Positions 63,343-64,000 of a stretch of 64,000 nucleotides of DNA are shown here, piece by piece; within the stretch, counting starts at the first letter, position 1; the number at the start of each line of letters is the position of its first letter. The notes under the pieces were generated by a model that was not told the origin of the DNA, searched no databases, and was given only the letters and a program-made list of their open reading frames with translations. A program made the position numbers and the translations under genes. The stretch lies in NCBI GenBank assembly GCA_025462885.1, contig JAOAPN010000004.1:248001-312000 (forward strand), in the 5' to 3' direction. Source of the stretch: Acidobacteriaceae bacterium (GTDB lineage Bacteria; Acidobacteriota; Terriglobia; Terriglobales; Acidobacteriaceae).

Positions 63343-63711
63343 TTATGGCTTCGAAACTGATGGTGCAAACGTAATCAGATTCACAATCTTGCCTTCGGGA
63401 GAGACCCGGATCTGATCGTGCCCCTTTACGAGAACGGTTCCGTCCGCCTGTACAAGGAGCCAGGTCAGGAGGGCAACATCATGGTGAGCGGAGACATCTT
63501 CCATTTCAAAATATCCTCCCGGCACCTTCTCCTGTATCCCCGCCATGTCCTTGAGCAGCGTGTCGAGACCGCCTTCGAACTCGGGAGTCTGATAAGAGAA
63601 ATCCGTGTCGAGGACATCAGCCAACATCTTCGTCCGCTCTTGATCAGAGTTCGGTTTCCATGCGTCCGCGTACTGTGCGTAAAGCTTCCAGACTTGCTGA
63701 TTCGTAATCAT
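63343..63711 (-). CDS. NTF2-like / SnoaL-type small protein
   Basis: The 122-residue protein has the layout of the NTF2-like fold: VWKLYAQYADAWKPNSDQER as first helix, MLADVLDTDFSYQTPEFEGG, and VALLTWLLVQADGTVLVKGH, then DQIRVSPEGKIVNL on the last strands. Such proteins are small ligand-binding or isomerase-like enzymes; no substrate is indicated. GGAGG about five bases before the ATG is a strong ribosome-binding site. It is divergent from an AraC-type regulator gene, 101 bases away, which may control it. Confidence 0.8.
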   Translation of the reverse strand: MITNQQVWKLYAQYADAWKPNSDQERTKMLADVLDTDFSYQTPEFEGGLDTLLKDMAGIQEKVPGGYFEMEDVSAHHDVALLTWLLVQADGTVLVKGHDQIRVSPEGKIVNLITFAPSVSKP

Positions 63712-63812
63712 TTGTTCCTCCTAACCCTCGAAGGGCTGCAACTTCAGAGTAGCCATGATTCCGTGGAGGATCTATGCGTCAAAAGCCGGAATTGTTGTGA
63801 GATCATCCGGGA

Positions 63813-64000
63813 ATGGATCCTCTCACTCAACTGGTAGAACTTCTTCGCCCTCATGGCCTGCGGTGGAAGCGGCTCGATGCAACAGGCGATTGGGCGCTGC
63901 AGTTTCGCGGGCACGACGGCGTGTCCTTCTGCATGGTTGGCAAGGGAGACTGCGATATCCAAGTGGAAGGTCAACAGGGGGAGCATCTCGGCGAAGGCGA
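63813..64000 (+). CDS. AraC-family regulator, cupin (AraC_binding-like) N-terminus, cut by window end
   Basis: The visible 62 codons read MDPLTQLVELLRPHGLRWKR and GDWALQFRGHDGVSFCMVGK, the N-terminal cupin region of AraC-type regulators of the DUF6597/AraC_binding kind. The DNA-binding domain lies beyond the window. It is divergent to the NTF2-like gene and likely its regulator. Confidence 0.7.
   Translation, partial: MDPLTQLVELLRPHGLRWKRLDATGDWALQFRGHDGVSFCMVGKGDCDIQVEGQQGEHLGEG

Noticed and set aside
1..64000. CRISPR array
   Set aside because: No set of regularly spaced identical repeats was found; the repeats seen are isolated pairs or palindromes.
1..64000. General recoding of TAG in this organism
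   Set aside because: Several intact genes, such as those ending at 23636, 27550 and 38541, use TAG as a normal stop.

Overview
The window looks like a chromosomal segment of an Acidobacteriota member, most likely Terriglobales/Acidobacteriaceae. This is inferred from gene styles and the intergenic repeat type; no marker gene is present to prove it. Most of the DNA is one large exopolysaccharide (EPS) locus of the Wzx/Wzy type, flanked by accessory DNA full of broken genes.

Layout. 0-2.2 kb: the end of a short-chain reductase and an overlapping acyl-CoA ligase. 2.4-3.9 kb: a leftward ABC ATPase/LolA-like pair without its permease. 4.6-5.7 kb: an alpha/beta hydrolase. The first and third units end in diverged copies of a MITE-like repeat. 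6.1-9.2 kb: a mechanosensitive channel gene broken by an amber codon and a frameshift, followed at once by an IS481-family element whose transposase also has an internal amber codon. 9.2-10.3 kb: a decayed ORF and a small zinc-ribbon gene.

10.4-50.0 kb is the EPS locus. It holds ten glycosyltransferases (GT4-like runs at 12.1-14.4 and 15.8-21.6 kb, plus GT2-type and GT8-like enzymes), a Wzc-like tyrosine autokinase overlapping a Wza-like exporter, a Wzy/O-antigen-ligase-like polymerase, a Wzx-like flippase, a multi-spanning GT-C-like protein, UDP-glucose 6-dehydrogenase, and eight acyltransferase-3 (OafA-like) genes. A ninth acyltransferase lies at 54-56 kb. A translationally coupled pair of secreted proteins (a pectate-lyase-like beta-helix and a beta-propeller-like protein) sits in the middle. 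The likely scheme: Ugd supplies UDP-glucuronate, the GTs build a lipid-linked repeat unit, Wzx flips it, Wzy polymerises it, Wzc/Wza export it, and the acyltransferases decorate it. No initiating phosphoglycosyltransferase is seen in the window. A palindromic motif built on TGAGACAAA occurs upstream of two of the rightward units and may be a shared operator.

48-64 kb is accessory or decaying DNA: remnants of TPR, PIN/DUF3368, CocE/NonD hydrolase, Ig-like lipoprotein, outer-membrane barrel, TonB-receptor, beta-helix and Rep-like genes, with an intact PAP2 phosphatase and the ninth acyltransferase among them. At 58.7 kb lies the 3' end of a tRNA (U73 discriminator and encoded CCA, so probably tRNA-Cys) with a hairpin and direct repeats beside it: the likely attachment site of an integrated element, followed by an excisionase-like HTH gene and a nucleotidyltransferase-domain gene. 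The window ends with an amidohydrolase/LysR divergent pair (LysR frameshifted), an NTF2-like gene and the start of an AraC-type regulator.
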